Shown piece by piece: positions 39,860 through 51,071 of a stretch of 64,000 bases of DNA. Numbering within the stretch: position 1 is the stretch's first letter; each line of letters opens with the position of its first letter. Origin of the DNA: Oegoconia quadripuncta (Eukaryota > Arthropoda > Insecta > Lepidoptera > Autostichidae); assembly GCA_949316235.1 (NCBI GenBank), contig OX438744.1, positions 38,808,778-38,872,777 of the forward strand, written 5' to 3'. A model generated the notes under the pieces. The model worked only from the letters and a program-made list of their open reading frames with translations. It ran no database searches and was not told the origin of the DNA. The translations under genes were made by a program, and so were the position numbers.

Positions 39860-39880
39860 GCACCCCCTCTCACACACACA
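39826..39880. repeat. CA microsatellite
   Basis: A run of CA dinucleotides interrupted by CCCGCACCCCCTCT. Confidence 0.9.
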
Positions 39881-39891
39881 ATTAAAGTTTT

Positions 39892-39990
39892 TGGATCCAT
39901 ACTATCTCACAATGAGAGAGCCACTCCAGAGGGTGAGAGGCTGGTGATCTGTCACACAGGTTTCCTAGTACGGACACCAGTCTCTCTCAA
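39892..39990 (-). repeat. repeat-T copy 2
   Basis: The reverse complement has ACAGATCACCAGCCTCTCAC, CTCTGGAGTGGC and GTGAGATAGTATGGATCC, matching 18.89 kb. Confidence 0.5.
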
Positions 39991-40104
39991 AAACCATTTT
40001 ATATTGTCATAATTTTAAGCAGCTATTGTTAAAAATATTGTACAGTGTTGTCAGAACGTGACGTTTTGACATCCATATCTTGTTTAGCCTTACACGTAGT
40101 ATTA

Positions 40105-40368
40105 CTTCAAACTTCAAGCATTTATTTCAACGTAAGATACATGATATCATTTGTTGAATGTCAATTTAAATTTACTGGAAATAAAAAAAGTTTATTGCAT
40201 TTATCTGTCAGTCGGTATGTCCAAGCTACTATCGCTTCGGAATGGGAATTCATCTGTGGGAAAAGAAGTGGCGCAAGAAACCCACAGGATCATTGTTGTT
40301 CTTTTTTTTAAAATAAAGTATATAACTAATACAATTTTATAATTTTGGGGAGCTGGTCGAAGTACACC
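40105..40368 (-). mobile_element. LINE 3' end, second of a pair
   Basis: Nearly the same as 10170-10424 along its whole length, with one extra block of about 30 bases (AATTTAAATTTACTGGAAAT). The two copies end at the same CTTCGACCAGCTCC block. Confidence 0.6.
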
Positions 40369-40454
40369 AATTAGTGCAAAGAGCAAGCACGTTCCCACAT
40401 GGAGTATAATTTAGCTAAAGGCTATTGTATATTTAGGTCCCATTTCCAACACTG

Positions 40455-40525
40455 CCATTCACAATCATCTAATTCTCTTTCGTTAGTCTTCTTTCATTCA
40501 TCCTCTTCATTTGCACAAACTGAAA
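40455..40525 (-). mobile_element. LINE-GHV scrap
   Basis: The minus strand gives AAGAGGATGAATGAAAGAAG and ACTAACGAAAGAG, encoding KRMNERRLTKE, part of the LINE-GHV motif. Confidence 0.45.
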
Positions 40526-41582
40526 TAAAGAAAGAAAGAAATCGTTTATTGTCACAACATTGTTTGCGCAATATACTTAACATTAGGTACTTACATTAGT
40601 AAATACACATAGGATAATACCACTTTTGTGACAAAAGGATCTGGTTCAGCATAATGCTGACAGAGACTGGCTGCTGCTCAGCGCTGGTCAATAAACACCT
40701 TTTTCAATCTTTGTCATTATATTTTCTTTCACGCCGCATAACCACAGCCAAGATATCAAGACTGACTCGTGCTAAATCCCTATCCCTTGGCATCGGTCTG
40801 CGCAAGAGTCGATAGCTTGGACGTTTTAGAAAGTGCTACCGTGCGCCATTGTGTTTTTGTCTCGTTTTTTCGTTCGATAAAAAGCGAACGAAAGGTGCCG
40901 CCGTCGCTTGGACAGTCGAATGAAGAAATGTGGGCTTATGAATGTGTTAGAATGTGCATATATTTAATTACGACTAACATTGTAACAGTTTCCTTAATTG
41001 GAGGTGCAGTATTGTAGATTCTCTATTTTTAATTGTTATGTAAAATTAATTATAATTATACTTATATGACGGTTTCTGTTTAAAATTCCAAAACAAATGG
41101 AATAATTATCTATGACTCCGACTGACTACTATCAGCTAGTTTAAGTGCCAGGCTCCAACAATAAAGAGAAAATTAAATTAAAATTAATTAAAATAATGTA
41201 TTTATAATTTTTCAAACTTGCTCGAAATTAAGCAGCCGAATGCATTTTGGAGAATTTTTCAGTTTCGCAGAAGGGCTGCGTGGGTTTTCTTTTGAAAAGT
41301 AATGACGGGATGAATAGACAGTGATTCACAGTGACGTCGTTTTGAAGGCCCGGAGAGCATGGTTAGTTTTGAATTCCAAGTTTGAAAAAATGTTCAGTTT
41401 AAATACGGGTTAGTAACCTATTTAGTGCCGTGTGGTTCATAAATTCACTGCAACTGAATAATGCATTCGCCAAATTCATCTAAAAATCATTAAAAGGAAT
41501 AGAACCACCCCCCATATCTTACCCAACTTATAGAGAAAAATATTTATAATATTTTTAATATAATATATAATATAACCCGCAG
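40526..41582. other. unassigned kilobase
   Basis: No recognised gene. The 82-codon frame at 40769-41017 has no motif I know. 40868-40893 is a perfect 9-bp hairpin (TTTCGTTCG and CGAACGAAA). Confidence 0.3.
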
Positions 41583-41709
41583 CTCTTTAAAGTCAGGTTA
41601 AATAGGCATCTTCTGGGAAAGCTCGTTCCATCGTAGACCTTATCTCGACATTAGTCCAGATTAAGGTCAAGAGCGATCCCATTCTAATTAAAAAAAAAAA
41701 AAAAAAAAT
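41583..41709 (+). mobile_element. LINE-FYR extreme 3' end with poly(A)
   Basis: It reads LFKVRLNRHLLGKLVPS and a stop, then a UTR (TTATCTCGACATTAGTCCAG, GATCCCATTCTAATT) and a run of A. The same coding end and UTR recur on the minus strand at 62.24 kb, almost base for base. A short dead-on-arrival copy. Confidence 0.75.
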
Positions 41710-42204
41710 ATTTGTTTATCAAGCAATCAAATTATTTTTTCGTGATAAAAGGTGAAAACAATAATGTTACAGATAGAAGTGATAGAGCTCTGTGATATGC
41801 CAATTGGCATACAAAACAGTTAAGGTTCTCGGGTGGAGGTTTCATGTAATTCATCCAATGAGGTCTCCACTGGATGGAATAAATCCTCTTATTAGTTGAT
41901 ACATTGTCACTTCCTTTACTTCAAAAAAAAAAAAAAACTGGTTTCGTTTCGTTTAACTTTACTTAATACGTTCACTGCCAACTGCTGTGGATATATTTGT
42001 AGTGAATAATGAACTTATAGTTGTCTTCCATAATAATAATTAATAATAAACTAATAGCCTTTTGTAAATAATGTCTCTTTTATGACGGTTTTAAATTTAT
42101 TTAAAGGCGTATTTTGAATGTCAAATAGAAATACATTGCCCCTTTAATGACTTTGTGTCTTTGTGTATACAGTTGACAAGAACAGCAAGTTTATTTTTAT
42201 ATGT
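41710..42204. other. unassigned AT-rich sequence
   Basis: No gene. ATCCAATGAGGTCTCCACTG near 41858 resembles 17.66 kb. Confidence 0.3.
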
Positions 42205-42422
42205 TATTACCGTTCCGCCCGCGACTTCGCCTGCGTGAAATAACTTTATCGCGGGAATTTATGTATCCCTCGGGAACTACTCACTTTATCGAGATAAAAA
42301 ATATCCTAAGTCTTAGTCCAGGGTATATTGTACGTATATACCAAATTTCATCCAAATCCGTTCATTCGTTTCGCCGTGATGGAGCAACAAATATACATCC
42401 AAACTTTCGCATTTATAATTTC
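42205..42422 (+). repeat. repeat-E, best copy
   Basis: CGCGACTTCGCCTGCGTGAA, AAATTTCATCCAAATCCGTT, CGTTTCGCCGTGATGGAGCA and AACTTTCGCATTTATAATTT. This is a very common lepidopteran repeat end. The 116-codon frame over it is chance. Confidence 0.65.
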
Positions 42423-42476
42423 AGAACTTATTTAAGACGCCTCTGTAATATTCTAAGGCTCTATGCAAACTGGGCT

Positions 42477-42849
42477 CATTTAAATCGTTCATCGGAACTA
42501 TTTAACGTGGTAACACCCAGTCTAGTATTCTATTATAGAGTGTTGTATTGAACAGTGGATATTTCACTATCTTCGGTTCAACATTAAAGACCTAATATTT
42601 AAAGAAGCTTTACCGTGTGGTTCGCGGCAGAGCAAAATAAGAACCAACCTTCTCTTCCCGTGGGTGTCGTATAAGACCACTATAGGATTATCTTCTTCTT
42701 TTCGTGTCGAGGCATGTTTCAAATTTTATTGGACCAAAACTTAGCCACTCTAACAGCACTGTCTGTGGCGTTAAGGAGGTCGTCAAAGGCCCAGCTGTGA
42801 GGACATTTAAATCGTTCATCGGAATTATTTAACGTGGTAACACCCAGTC
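42477..42849. repeat. 46-bp direct repeat flanking 281 bp
   Basis: TTTAAATCGTTCATCGGAA and ATTTAACGTGGTAACACCCA occur at 42477-42522 and again at 42804-42849 with one mismatch. Between them lie a repeat-N scrap (42640-42682) and a block TAGCCACTCTAACAGCACTG seen in other lepidopteran DNA. Confidence 0.7.
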
Positions 42850-43028
42850 CATAGGATCATCAGTACAGCAGCATTTACTAGTAATGAGTAGCAGATTCTT
42901 TGGTTATGGATCTCCTAAACACCTCCGATCATCAACCCGCCTGCTGTTGCCTGCTTCGACTTTTAGGGCAAAATCCTAGAATGCGATGTGAAACGCGTTT
43001 GTCCTGCAATGGACCGATATAGGCTGTT

Positions 43029-43070
43029 CAAGTGTGTGTGTGTGTATGTGTTTTTTTTTTTTTTTTTTTT
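43029..43070. repeat. GT run and poly(T)
   Basis: Simple sequence: a GT dinucleotide run followed by about 20 T. Confidence 0.8.
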
Positions 43071-43575
43071 CGGAAAGAAAATATTTTCAATTTGATTTTT
43101 TTTTTAAATTCCAGTTTTCAAAAGCTTAACAATCTGCGTCGAAAGAAATCAAAACATAAATTACCATTTTTCAACACCCAAAGGACATACCCACAGTAGT
43201 AACTACCTCATTAACGTCAAATTCTATTAATTCCTCATGACCACAGATAAAAAATAAAGATATAAATAACTACATAACACCAGTAAAGCCATGGGAAAGG
43301 CACGCAACAGAACAAAGAGGTAACCTAGACCCCACATAATTCCCACACTTGAAGTTGTTAGATTTGATAAAAAAGTTATGTTTTCACTTGCATAAGCTTA
43401 TGTAAGCTTTGGTTGGTATTGAATTTAAAGGACGGGGTTTATTGACAGTCGTAATGTTGTTTATTGCCAGCAAAGTACATACGCTTGTTTTATTAAATTA
43501 GCGTCAAGTACATTAGGAGTGTTTTATTTAGGTTTGGTTCTAACTTGACCTATCGGTTCTAACTTGGCGGCAGGT
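43071..43575. other. unassigned sequence
   Basis: No gene or recognised repeat. Confidence 0.35.
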
Positions 43576-43762
43576 TCTATCTAAATATGCCGCCAAGCAG
43601 CAATGTTAATAGCATTGTTGTGTTCCGGTTGTCAGAAATAAGATAGCCAGTCTCCCGAAGGTTTCCGGGTCAGTACGCTTCCACCTCCGACCTCATCTTC
43701 ACTTAACATCAGATGTGATTGAGGTCAGGTACCAATACCTACGTTGTGCATAAAAAAAAAAC
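43576..43762 (+). repeat. SINE-A 3' half
   Basis: GCCGCCAAGCAGCAATGTTA, AATAAGATAGCCAGTCTCCC, GTGATTGAGGTCAGGTACC and an A tail. Confidence 0.75.
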
Positions 43763-43894
43763 ACTTTACCTTAAAAAACCGATTATTTATGGAGCGAAAC
43801 CATATACTCGTACCCAGTGGCTTTACCTTTATATAAGCCCAAAAGCCCGGCTTGCTTTACTCGATAAGGACTATTAACTAATTAAAGAATATAA

Positions 43895-44375
43895 GTGTCA
43901 AACGGAAATGTGCTTGGTTACTTATCTAATTTCAGAAGCAGTGTATATAAACCACAACAATTGCCCTATTTTGAATTGATTGAATTGAACAGATATCTAT
44001 GTCTATTCGTTAGATTCCTTAGAATTCAATTATTATTCTATGTAATTTCAGTTCCAAAAAAAATCCTCGGACTGTACTTTCCTCCTAACTTGACGAAGTT
44101 TTACGGTCAATCTTTTAGATTGCAAGCTATTCGGCTATGGAACTTACTACCTGTTAGACGTGCTTAGTCACTGAACGTATTCAAGGCTCAAGTGAAGGAG
44201 TTGTAGGCCTCTAGCTCCTCTATCTATCCTCATTCACTTGCCGTCTCCTAAATTTCATACTCGCATTAATTACTGTGTGCTTAGTTACGTACTATTCTAT
44301 GTATTTAATTAGTCTAAATTTAAATATAGGTATATATTATATTTATATATATTATGTATGTATGTTTGTATGTAT
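43895..44375 (+). pseudogene. LINE C-terminal stub and 3' UTR
   Basis: FPPNLTKFYGQSFRLQAIRL, WNLLPVRRA, a stop, then LNVFKAQVKEL and a stop near 44204. The RLWN.LP and FK..VKEL landmarks are those of a CR1/jockey-like reverse-transcriptase end. The 3' UTR matches 20.31 kb and runs into TATG repeats. Confidence 0.65.
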
Positions 44376-44429
44376 TCAATCTATTTAAATGGGTAATTTA
44401 TTTATTTTATTAAAATTAGTTTACCGCGC

Positions 44430-44600
44430 ATCATATGGGTAATGCTCCCTAATCCCAAAGGTTGCCTGGAAGAATTCGCTGTTAGTGATAAGGCCGCCAA
44501 ATTGTACTATCCCTTTTTTTATTTATCTTTGTGTTGTCTTTCTTATTGTTGTGCAATGGAGAATATTTTGTTTCTTTGTTTGTATTTTGATTACATGGAG
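44430..44600 (+). mobile_element. LINE 3' tail
   Basis: GGTTGCCTGGAAGAATTCGC and GATAAGGCCGCCAAATTGTA are a common lepidopteran LINE tail, followed by a TTGTGCAATGGAGAATATTT end where AATAAAGAG would be expected. Confidence 0.55.
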
Positions 44601-45187
44601 AACCAAGTGAATGAAGGTGTCAATTGTACTAACTACTAAACTAAACCAATGTCTAGCCTCTATGGTAACTTGTGAAATTCAATAAGTTAGTTTTATTTCT
44701 TATTTTCTAAAAATAATGCTTAGGTGTAAGATCAAATTATATTTTTGGCATCATAAAATGTTCAGTGTGTACCGTTTATTGACATATTTAAGGACAAAAA
44801 GTAGGAGAAGTTACTGGTCCCTGAGATACAGGTCTCTACCTAGTTCGGGAAGCAGAGACTTCATATTATGCGCGTAAAAAATTTTGCTAATAAATAAATA
44901 AATGAATTCTATTTTGTAACTAAATAATATACAATTCAACTATGCACTTGGAAGTGCTTAAAGGTAAGTCAACTTCGCTCTAACTTCCGTCGAAAATAAA
45001 AAGCAAACTTACGTAAAGCGCGCAACCAATCTATCACTTTCGCAAAAGACCAGTTTTGGACAAAAAGTTTACCCACGTCAGTGAAAAGGTATTATGAGTT
45101 ATATATAAGGTATTATGAGTTATGCTTTTGTTGAAAATAGAGGAAAATGACGAAAACGTGATTCGCTTTTACGTGAAACATCAGAGG
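44601..45187. other. unassigned sequence
   Basis: No gene. AAGGTATTATGAGTTAT is directly duplicated at 45088-45123. Confidence 0.3.
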
Positions 45188-45372
45188 GCCGAGTGTAAGT
45201 TTTGTTTCGACTTAACTTTACTACCGCGTTCACGTTTACGTGAAGATTTGTATGAAAATTGAAGAATTGTATGCTAGCGGATAGCTTGCAAAACGATTTT
45301 TTTCATAGGAACTTTTTTCGTAAACGCGAACGCGATGGTAAAGTTAAAAACGAGACAAAACTTACACTTCGC
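45188..45372. mobile_element. 185-bp MITE with 55-bp inverted ends
   Basis: GCCGAGTGTAAGTTTTGTTT and TTAACTTTAC face GTAAAGTTAAAAACGAGACA and AAACTTACACTTCGC, with CGTTCACGTTTACG facing CGTAAACGCGAACG. No coding frame. A 201-codon minus frame that starts further right runs into this element and is spurious. Confidence 0.65.
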
Positions 45373-45554
45373 ACACAGATTTCTCGAGTTTCATTCGTTT
45401 TTGTACAGATCCCAAAAAACGATGAGGTTCCATGTATGTATTTTTTTTTGTAAGTTCACACATAGTTACGTCAATGGTTAACTTTAAAAAGTTTGTCAAT
45501 GATAATTTTAGGTACGGAATCCTCAGAGCACGAGGCCAACTTGCATTTGACTGT

Positions 45555-45625
45555 ATATTTTTACCCGACTGCCCAAGAAAGGAGGGTAATGTTTTCGAGT
45601 GAGAATGTCCGTTGGCTTCGGTCTT
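45555..45625 (+). repeat. repeat-F 5' scrap
   Basis: TTACCCGACTGCCCAAGAAA followed by GGAGGGTAATG. Confidence 0.55.
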
Positions 45626-46007
45626 CAATTGAAATGACGACACAGCCCATACACTACTCCTTTTTTTTTTTTGACACGGGTAAACGCATGACGCGTACTG
45701 CTCGCCTGGGGTCTGCGAGACGGTTATGTGCGACTCCCGTCCCAGAAGGGAGGGATACCCACTAAAACCCCGCAGCGACCTTCTTCGGCAGTAGGGAGGA
45801 CCTGGGAAAGCATAGGCGGCTCTGTTTGGTGTAGTGACTGCTATATGCTTTGAGCTTATATCTTTTTTGTTAAATTTATTTTTGGGGGCAAATACTGCTT
45901 GCATGCATATTGCGTATATGCGTATTCCTTTGATATGGCGTCTGTCTTCGATTCTAAATGACGACACAACCCCTACACTACTAATAACAGGTGAGGGCCA
46001 TTAGGAT
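45626..46007. other. unassigned, partly GC-rich
   Basis: 45690-45810 (GGGATACCCACTAAAACCCC, CGGCAGTAGGGAGGACCTGG) looks like part of a retroelement I cannot place. Confidence 0.3.
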
Positions 46008-46047
46008 AGTCATACATCCCGCTAGAGGCATATGTTTGTTTGATGAA
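46008..46047 (+). repeat. SINE-B box B scrap
   Basis: ATCCCGCTAGAGGCATATGT and then TTGATGAATAC. Confidence 0.45.
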
Positions 46048-46065
46048 TACATAACGAATACTTCG

Positions 46066-46290
46066 TTGTTTTTACCCGACTGCACAAGAAAGGAGGGTAA
46101 TGTATTTCGAGTGTATGTATGTATGTACGTATGTCCGTTCCTTTGGCGCATCCTGTAGCCTAAACGGCTTGACCGATTTCGAAGTGCACGGTGTCGTTAG
46201 ATTCGTTTTGATATCCGCAGATGGGATACATTTTATAGTAAAAAAACTAACATGGCGTCCGCAAAATCATCAATCCTTTATTTATTCTAT
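46066..46290 (+). repeat. repeat-F, best uninterrupted copy
   Basis: TTACCCGACTGCACAAGAAA, GTCCGTTCCTTTGGCGCATC, TGTAGCCTAAACGGCTTGAC and ATACATTTTATAGTAAAAAA, CATGGCGTCCGC. It shows how repeat-F reads across the MITE-P insertion site at 23.5 kb. Confidence 0.7.
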
Positions 46291-46620
46291 ATTCAGTTGC
46301 ACTAAAGTGTTTTACAGTGCCGGTTAAGTAAGTACCGAATTGAATGATTTTTGATTGAGTCATATTGATGGGCCGTAGCTATGATGAACGGGAAGCCAAT
46401 AGCCAATGTATAGCAGTATTAGATCGATATTACTTTACGGATGCTTACTTTAAAATACTTTTGCAAAACTACTCAGGGAGTTCTCTTTTGAGAGCGTATT
46501 GTTTTGACATAAATGTTAAATCGGAAAGCCGACGCAAAAGAGACATGTAATAAGTTTAAAGCTTATATATGTCTGTCTGTGGCATTATGGCGCCAAAATG
46601 ATTGATACAATATGAAAAAA
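46291..46620. other. unassigned sequence
   Basis: A 61-codon frame (46365-46550) with no known motif. No repeat recognised. Confidence 0.3.
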
Positions 46621-46800
46621 AGTTTTTTTTTATGCACAAGTGAAAATGTGGCCGAAGGTGGAATCGTACTGACACGGAAATGCCATCTTATTTAAAAGAC
46701 TGGCTATCTTATCTCTGACAACCGGAACATAACATTGCTATTAACATTGCTGTTTGTCGGCAGACTTAGATAAGATGGTGGTAGCTTACCAGGCAGACAG
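46621..46800 (-). repeat. SINE-A, headless
   Basis: The minus strand has GATAAGATAGCCAGTC and the AATGTTAATAGCAATG block. The tail part is shortened. Confidence 0.7.
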
Positions 46801-47466
46801 TTTTTAGTTTCGAAAGATAGAAATGGTTCTTAGCCAGGTTTGATGACGATATTGAGCTGTTACTATAGCTGGTTAGTATATCTGTATGATTGCAATAATA
46901 ATGATTAATAGTATCTCGGGGATATATATAGAGGGTTTTAGTTAAATGCCTCACTCATCGTGGCTCTCTTTTATATATGGGTGTTAATAAATGGTTCCTA
47001 ACACGGTTTAAACAGTTGATATCTGAATATAGTTCAACTTTGTTTTAGTTAGTATATATTTCGTCTAACTTGAGAAATCGTTTTGTCACACTAATATGAT
47101 TTTTTTATATTTGATCATACTATTTACTGATAAAAAGAATAAAATTGAATACAAAAGCACGTAAATCGACTATAAAACTTTTTCTCCATGATCATGATAA
47201 GTTAGAGAACGTGTTCGAGATCCGTGCCGTGGTGACCAAAAGACTGGTAGCGTTACCTCACTGTATAGCAATGCTAATATGCTGCCCGAGGTAGTTGCCA
47301 GCTCTTTCGTCACCAGAGATTTCATATAAGCGCGACGACAAATCTTTGAAAAATCTTCGCCTTTCCGTACCCTACGGGTCTAAGGTCTGCACACCAAGGG
47401 GCACAAATACTAATATGATGTATTATTTCTCAAATGCGTGTCATTACGGTCATTGTCATTGTCATT
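46801..47466. other. unassigned AT-rich sequence
   Basis: No gene or recognised repeat. Confidence 0.35.
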
Positions 47467-47705
47467 GACGACCGGTTGGTGTAGTGGATAGTGATCCTGT
47501 CAGCGAAACCAACGGTTGCGGGTTCGAATCCCGCGACGGGTAAATGTTTGTGTGATGAATACGAACATTTATTCCGGAGTCATGGATGTTTATATAAATA
47601 TTTATGTACGTTTATCTGTTATCAAGTTACCATAGTACAAGCTTTGCTTAGTTTGAAACAAGATGATTGGTGTAAGCGTCCGAAATATTAAAATAAAAAT
47701 AAAAA
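47467..47705 (+). repeat. SINE-C, full length
   Basis: GACGACCGGTTGGTGTAGTG, box B GGTTCGAATCCCGCGACGGG, GTGTGATGAATACGAACATT, TTATATAAATATTTATGTAC, AAGATGATTGGTGTAAGCGT and an AAAAT tail. The local reference copy. Confidence 0.85.
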
Positions 47706-48137
47706 ATTAAAAAGATAAAATTAAAATTAAAAAAATGATCTAAAACATAGAAAATTTTTATTGGAACCCAAATGACTGTCAGCGATGGAGGCCGTGGACA
47801 CCGCAGACTACGCGAAGAGCGTGGAGGTCGATATAGGTGGCCTATAACTGGCCACCAATGTTCATATTAACTTTTTAAGGATGAGCAAATTCTAAATTGA
47901 AAGCAAATCATTTTTGGCACTTGCGTTTCGGTGTTTGCTATAGTTGCTCTCTGTATATATTTTCTTTATTTTATTAATATTATAATATAGTCTATACGAA
48001 AACGTATAGTTATTTGTTACACCAGCGCACCGCTTTTAGCTATCGTCGATACATACACTCAATTAAAAATGTTTGTATTCTTGAATAGACGACGTAGCAG
48101 TTGATGGAGGCTTATTTACCCTATCCCAATAGTATTA
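47706..48137. other. unassigned sequence
   Basis: 47765-47870 (CAGCGATGGAGGCCGTGGAC) may be a scrap of a retroelement; no gene. Confidence 0.3.
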
Positions 48138-48558
48138 GGTCTTTACCTATGAAATTGGCGTTTTGTATGAAGGATTTCATTAAGCCTGTTTTCTCCATAC
48201 AAACATTTTTGATTTTTTTTGGGAACGGCAAATCCAAATTTAACTAAACTTTGAGTGTATTATCGGATAAATTAAGTTAAGTATAGGCAGTGTTAATTTA
48301 TAAAAGTAACCGTATTATAAAAGTTTCAGCGAATCTAAGAAATGATTATGGGAAGCACATGAAAAGAGCTCTGTTGCATTTTTATTATTATGTGATTTAG
48401 CCCAGAAATTAAAAAATATTTCATGTGAAACCTTGAAATTATATTCCATTTTCCATATAAAAAACAAATTTGTATATAGCTTTGAAAATCGCAGGAATTG
48501 GTACACATGATTAACGTAGAAAAAAAACTCCTATTTCATAGGTAAAGATCCAATATTA
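48138..48558. mobile_element. MITE-K copy 3, uninterrupted
   Basis: GGTCTTTACCTATGAAATTG at the left, TTTCAGCGAATCTAAGAAAT inside and TTTCATAGGTAAAGATCC at the right. It is the clearest inverted pair of ends in this family. Confidence 0.8.
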
Positions 48559-48750
48559 TCACAACTAATATTAAAATGTGAAAGTTTGTGTGTGTATGTA
48601 TGTATGTTTAATACATCTTCACGCCTAAACGTCAGGACGGGTTTGAATGAAATTTGGTTGGTAGACAGATAGGATCTGGATTAACATAGGCTAATAATAA
48701 TTTTGATGAAATGTTCGACGCGGACAAACTCGCGGGCAACGGCTAGTAAA
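48559..48750 (-). repeat. repeat-E copy
   Basis: ACAACTAATATTAAAATGTG, AAATTTGGTTGGTAGACAGA and CTCGCGGGCAACGGCTAGTA on the plus strand are the reversed repeat-E. Confidence 0.6.
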
Positions 48751-48972
48751 TCTAAAGTATGAATATTTACCAATTTGATATCTCAATTCTAAAATCAAAT
48801 AATTCTACACTTAAACAGTTGCTATGCTACTGTGAGTGAACACCAACCTATTTGCGGTAGCGACTTCAGTTTTTGTTCGCTTCCACTTTCTTTAGTTTTT
48901 TCACCGACTTCATAGAAAGAGGTTATCCATTCAGCTTTATATACATTTCTAAGAATATACGTAATTTCGTAT

Positions 48973-49500
48973 TTGCTCGTTTATGAATTTGATTATTATT
49001 TTGAAATGAATAAGGCTGTGTTGAGATTTCAAAAGTTATGCTACAGAGTATCTGTTAGGAATAAATTTCAGGAAATCAATATATTAACATTGGCATCGCA
49101 ATATATTTACGAAAATTTGTACATGGGAAAGAATCTGCAATTGTTTAGGAAAAATATAAAATTAAACTTGCTGCTCATAGCAGTTGCGTCAAAGTCATTC
49201 AAGGGACAATATATACGCTTTTATAATAAGGTTCCGGTAGACATTCAAAATTTGCCTTTAAATAAATTTAAAACAACTATTAAACGGAAACTATGTGCCA
49301 AAGGCTATTATAAAATTTCTGACTATCTAGATGATAAGAATGCTCGGACACTTGGCGATATCCAGTCTATTATTTTCTTTGTCGAATTATAAATTGTAAA
49401 AATACTTATATAAAAAGCAATGTCTGAGTTTTTGTTCGTTCGTTTCTGGAAAGTTTGCCTTGTGAATGAGCGAAAATTATTATGTCATGAAGATTTCAAA
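48973..49500 (+). pseudogene. LINE-KIS C-terminal domain and 3' UTR
   Basis: The longest LINE-KIS copy: 139 open codons with FQEINILTLASQYIYENLY, SFKGQYIRFYNKVPVDIQN, LPLNKFKTTIKRKLCAKGYY and KISDYLDDKNARTLGDIQS, ending at 49392. It is the region after the catalytic core of a jockey/CR1-like reverse transcriptase. The catalytic domain and endonuclease are absent, and the HSYNTR-like stretch expected near residue 65 is lost. The 3' UTR has GTCTGAGTTTTTGTTCGTTC. Confidence 0.75.
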
Positions 49501-49960
49501 TGTTACTCTTACGAATTATATGATAAGTATTTTAGAATTTTGCACATTATATTACCTAATTATCCCAAATACATAGTCTAACAAAACCTATACTTTGTTA
49601 AATAGAATAAGGTATATAGTTGAGAATTTAATAACCACCAATTGAAATCTTATTAGAATCACACAATGAATTGAGTCTATTTGGAACACGCTTTTAGCCT
49701 CGCATACTTATAGTTTACTTGTAAAAAACTTATTCAATTCTTGTCGCTTATGCATTACGATATTCTTAAACCTATAATTGTTAACTATAATGACATATTA
49801 CAGGCAAAGTCTTAGTTAATTAACGTTTTACAAGTTTTCAGTACGTATAAACATCACGCCACTAAAGAATTACACTAAAATAACGTTATTGAAAACAATT
49901 ACAAATAGTTTCATCACTAGAATGAAGCAAAAATGTGAAATAACAAAAAGCGGCACATAC
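49501..49960. other. AT-rich sequence, possible intron
   Basis: No gene or repeat seen. If the exon proposed at 49961-50250 is real, this is the start of its first intron. Confidence 0.3.
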
Positions 49961-50250
49961 CTGGCCCGGAAAATCGTTCAACGCCAAATCACGTAACAAA
50001 CTTTTTCATAAGTATTTTACATTGAAAAAAAATATTCAGGTATATATTAAACAACAATCTCCAAACTTTCTATTCGTATCACTATCTACACAGTCTATCA
50101 CAACACTGGCACTTGGAAAATCAGAGTTCTTTTTTCTATCGCGCGAGACGTCCGTGCGCGTTGGCGTTCTCAACTCAAATGCGGTTGACTGGAACAAAAT
50201 ATCGACTCCCGCGCACCGACTCGTTTCTTTCATGTGTATGTACTGTACAT
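49961..50250 (-). promoter_or_regulatory. candidate promoter and non-coding first exon
   Basis: The minus strand has a CpG-rich block (GAGTCGGTGCGCGGGAGTCG, CGCACGGACGTCTCGCGCG) that is unlike any repeat here. About 150-200 bases further on is CCGGGCCAG then GTATGTG, a good splice donor with the break after 49961. CGGACGT resembles a downstream promoter element. An upstream CpG block, an exon-like stretch and a consensus donor together suggest the 5' end of a host gene running toward lower coordinates. The 74-codon frame inside need not be translated. Confidence 0.35.
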
Positions 50251-51071
50251 ATGTGCGCATGTAGGGGTTATGTAAGGAGCGTCCTTATGTAAAACTTTAG
50301 TATATAATTTCGGGACGGAAAAGCGTTATTACAATAGAATTTCGTGATTGCTGATGGGTATGACACATACTAACACACGCTTTTAATTAAGGCGTTTTAT
50401 TGTTTTGGATGGCTCTTTCTGTAGATTGTAACTTTTATCCGACTACGCGTACCTATGTAGTTATTTATATAGCAGTTTAAATTGTAGATCTTGTACATTA
50501 ACCAGGAATAAGCGAAAGGAAGCAGGCTTTGTTGGTAGAGTGTAATTTTTATGGTTTGTATGATTTCATTTGATTAGCATCTACTAAGTCATAGCAAAGA
50601 CAGGTTAGCTTATATACATATAGATTTTTTAATTTGTTCGTTTTGAATACGCTCGAGGTTCAGAAGCTGGCTATTTTAAAAGTCATTTCGATCATTTAAA
50701 TTCGAAGTCGTAACTTTGACAGTTATGAGTTGTTTGATATTGGTTTGTGTTTTGTTTTATTCCGTTTTATTTTTAAATCTTCTCGGTTTTTGTCGTCAGT
50801 CAAGTGCTTGTAATTTTTTGCGTGTATGGACAAAATTTACTTATTTACGTAGGTAAAATGACGATAGAGCTTTCGATTGGTTAAAAATTACGGGACAATG
50901 TTATTAAAGGAATACAAATTCAGACGTGAAATTTGAATTCAGCAGAGACAGTTCTAAAATGGGTTGATTCTTGTTATCGAAGTGATCAAAAGCATGGAGC
51001 ATGATTAATAATTACCCTTAAGGGTTGACAAGTTTTCCCTTGAATTGTTTCGTTATACGAAATCTATATTT
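50251..51071. other. unassigned sequence
   Basis: No gene or recognised repeat seen. Confidence 0.35.

Noticed and set aside
39826..39880. CA run as a telomeric or satellite array
   Set aside because: A simple dinucleotide microsatellite; no TTAGG repeats and no longer period.
42201..42551. 116-codon frame on the plus strand
   Set aside because: Its first two thirds are repeat-E, a non-coding repeat end here.
45362..45967. 201-codon open frame on the minus strand
   Set aside because: It runs through a repeat-F scrap, unplaced GC-rich DNA and the right arm of a MITE. No domain, and its parts belong to different repeats.
47467..47540. Candidate tRNA gene
   Set aside because: The box A and box B spacing is tRNA-like, but the same head recurs with an identical SINE body in other places and has no clean acceptor stem that I can pair by eye. 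tRNAscan-SE would decide.
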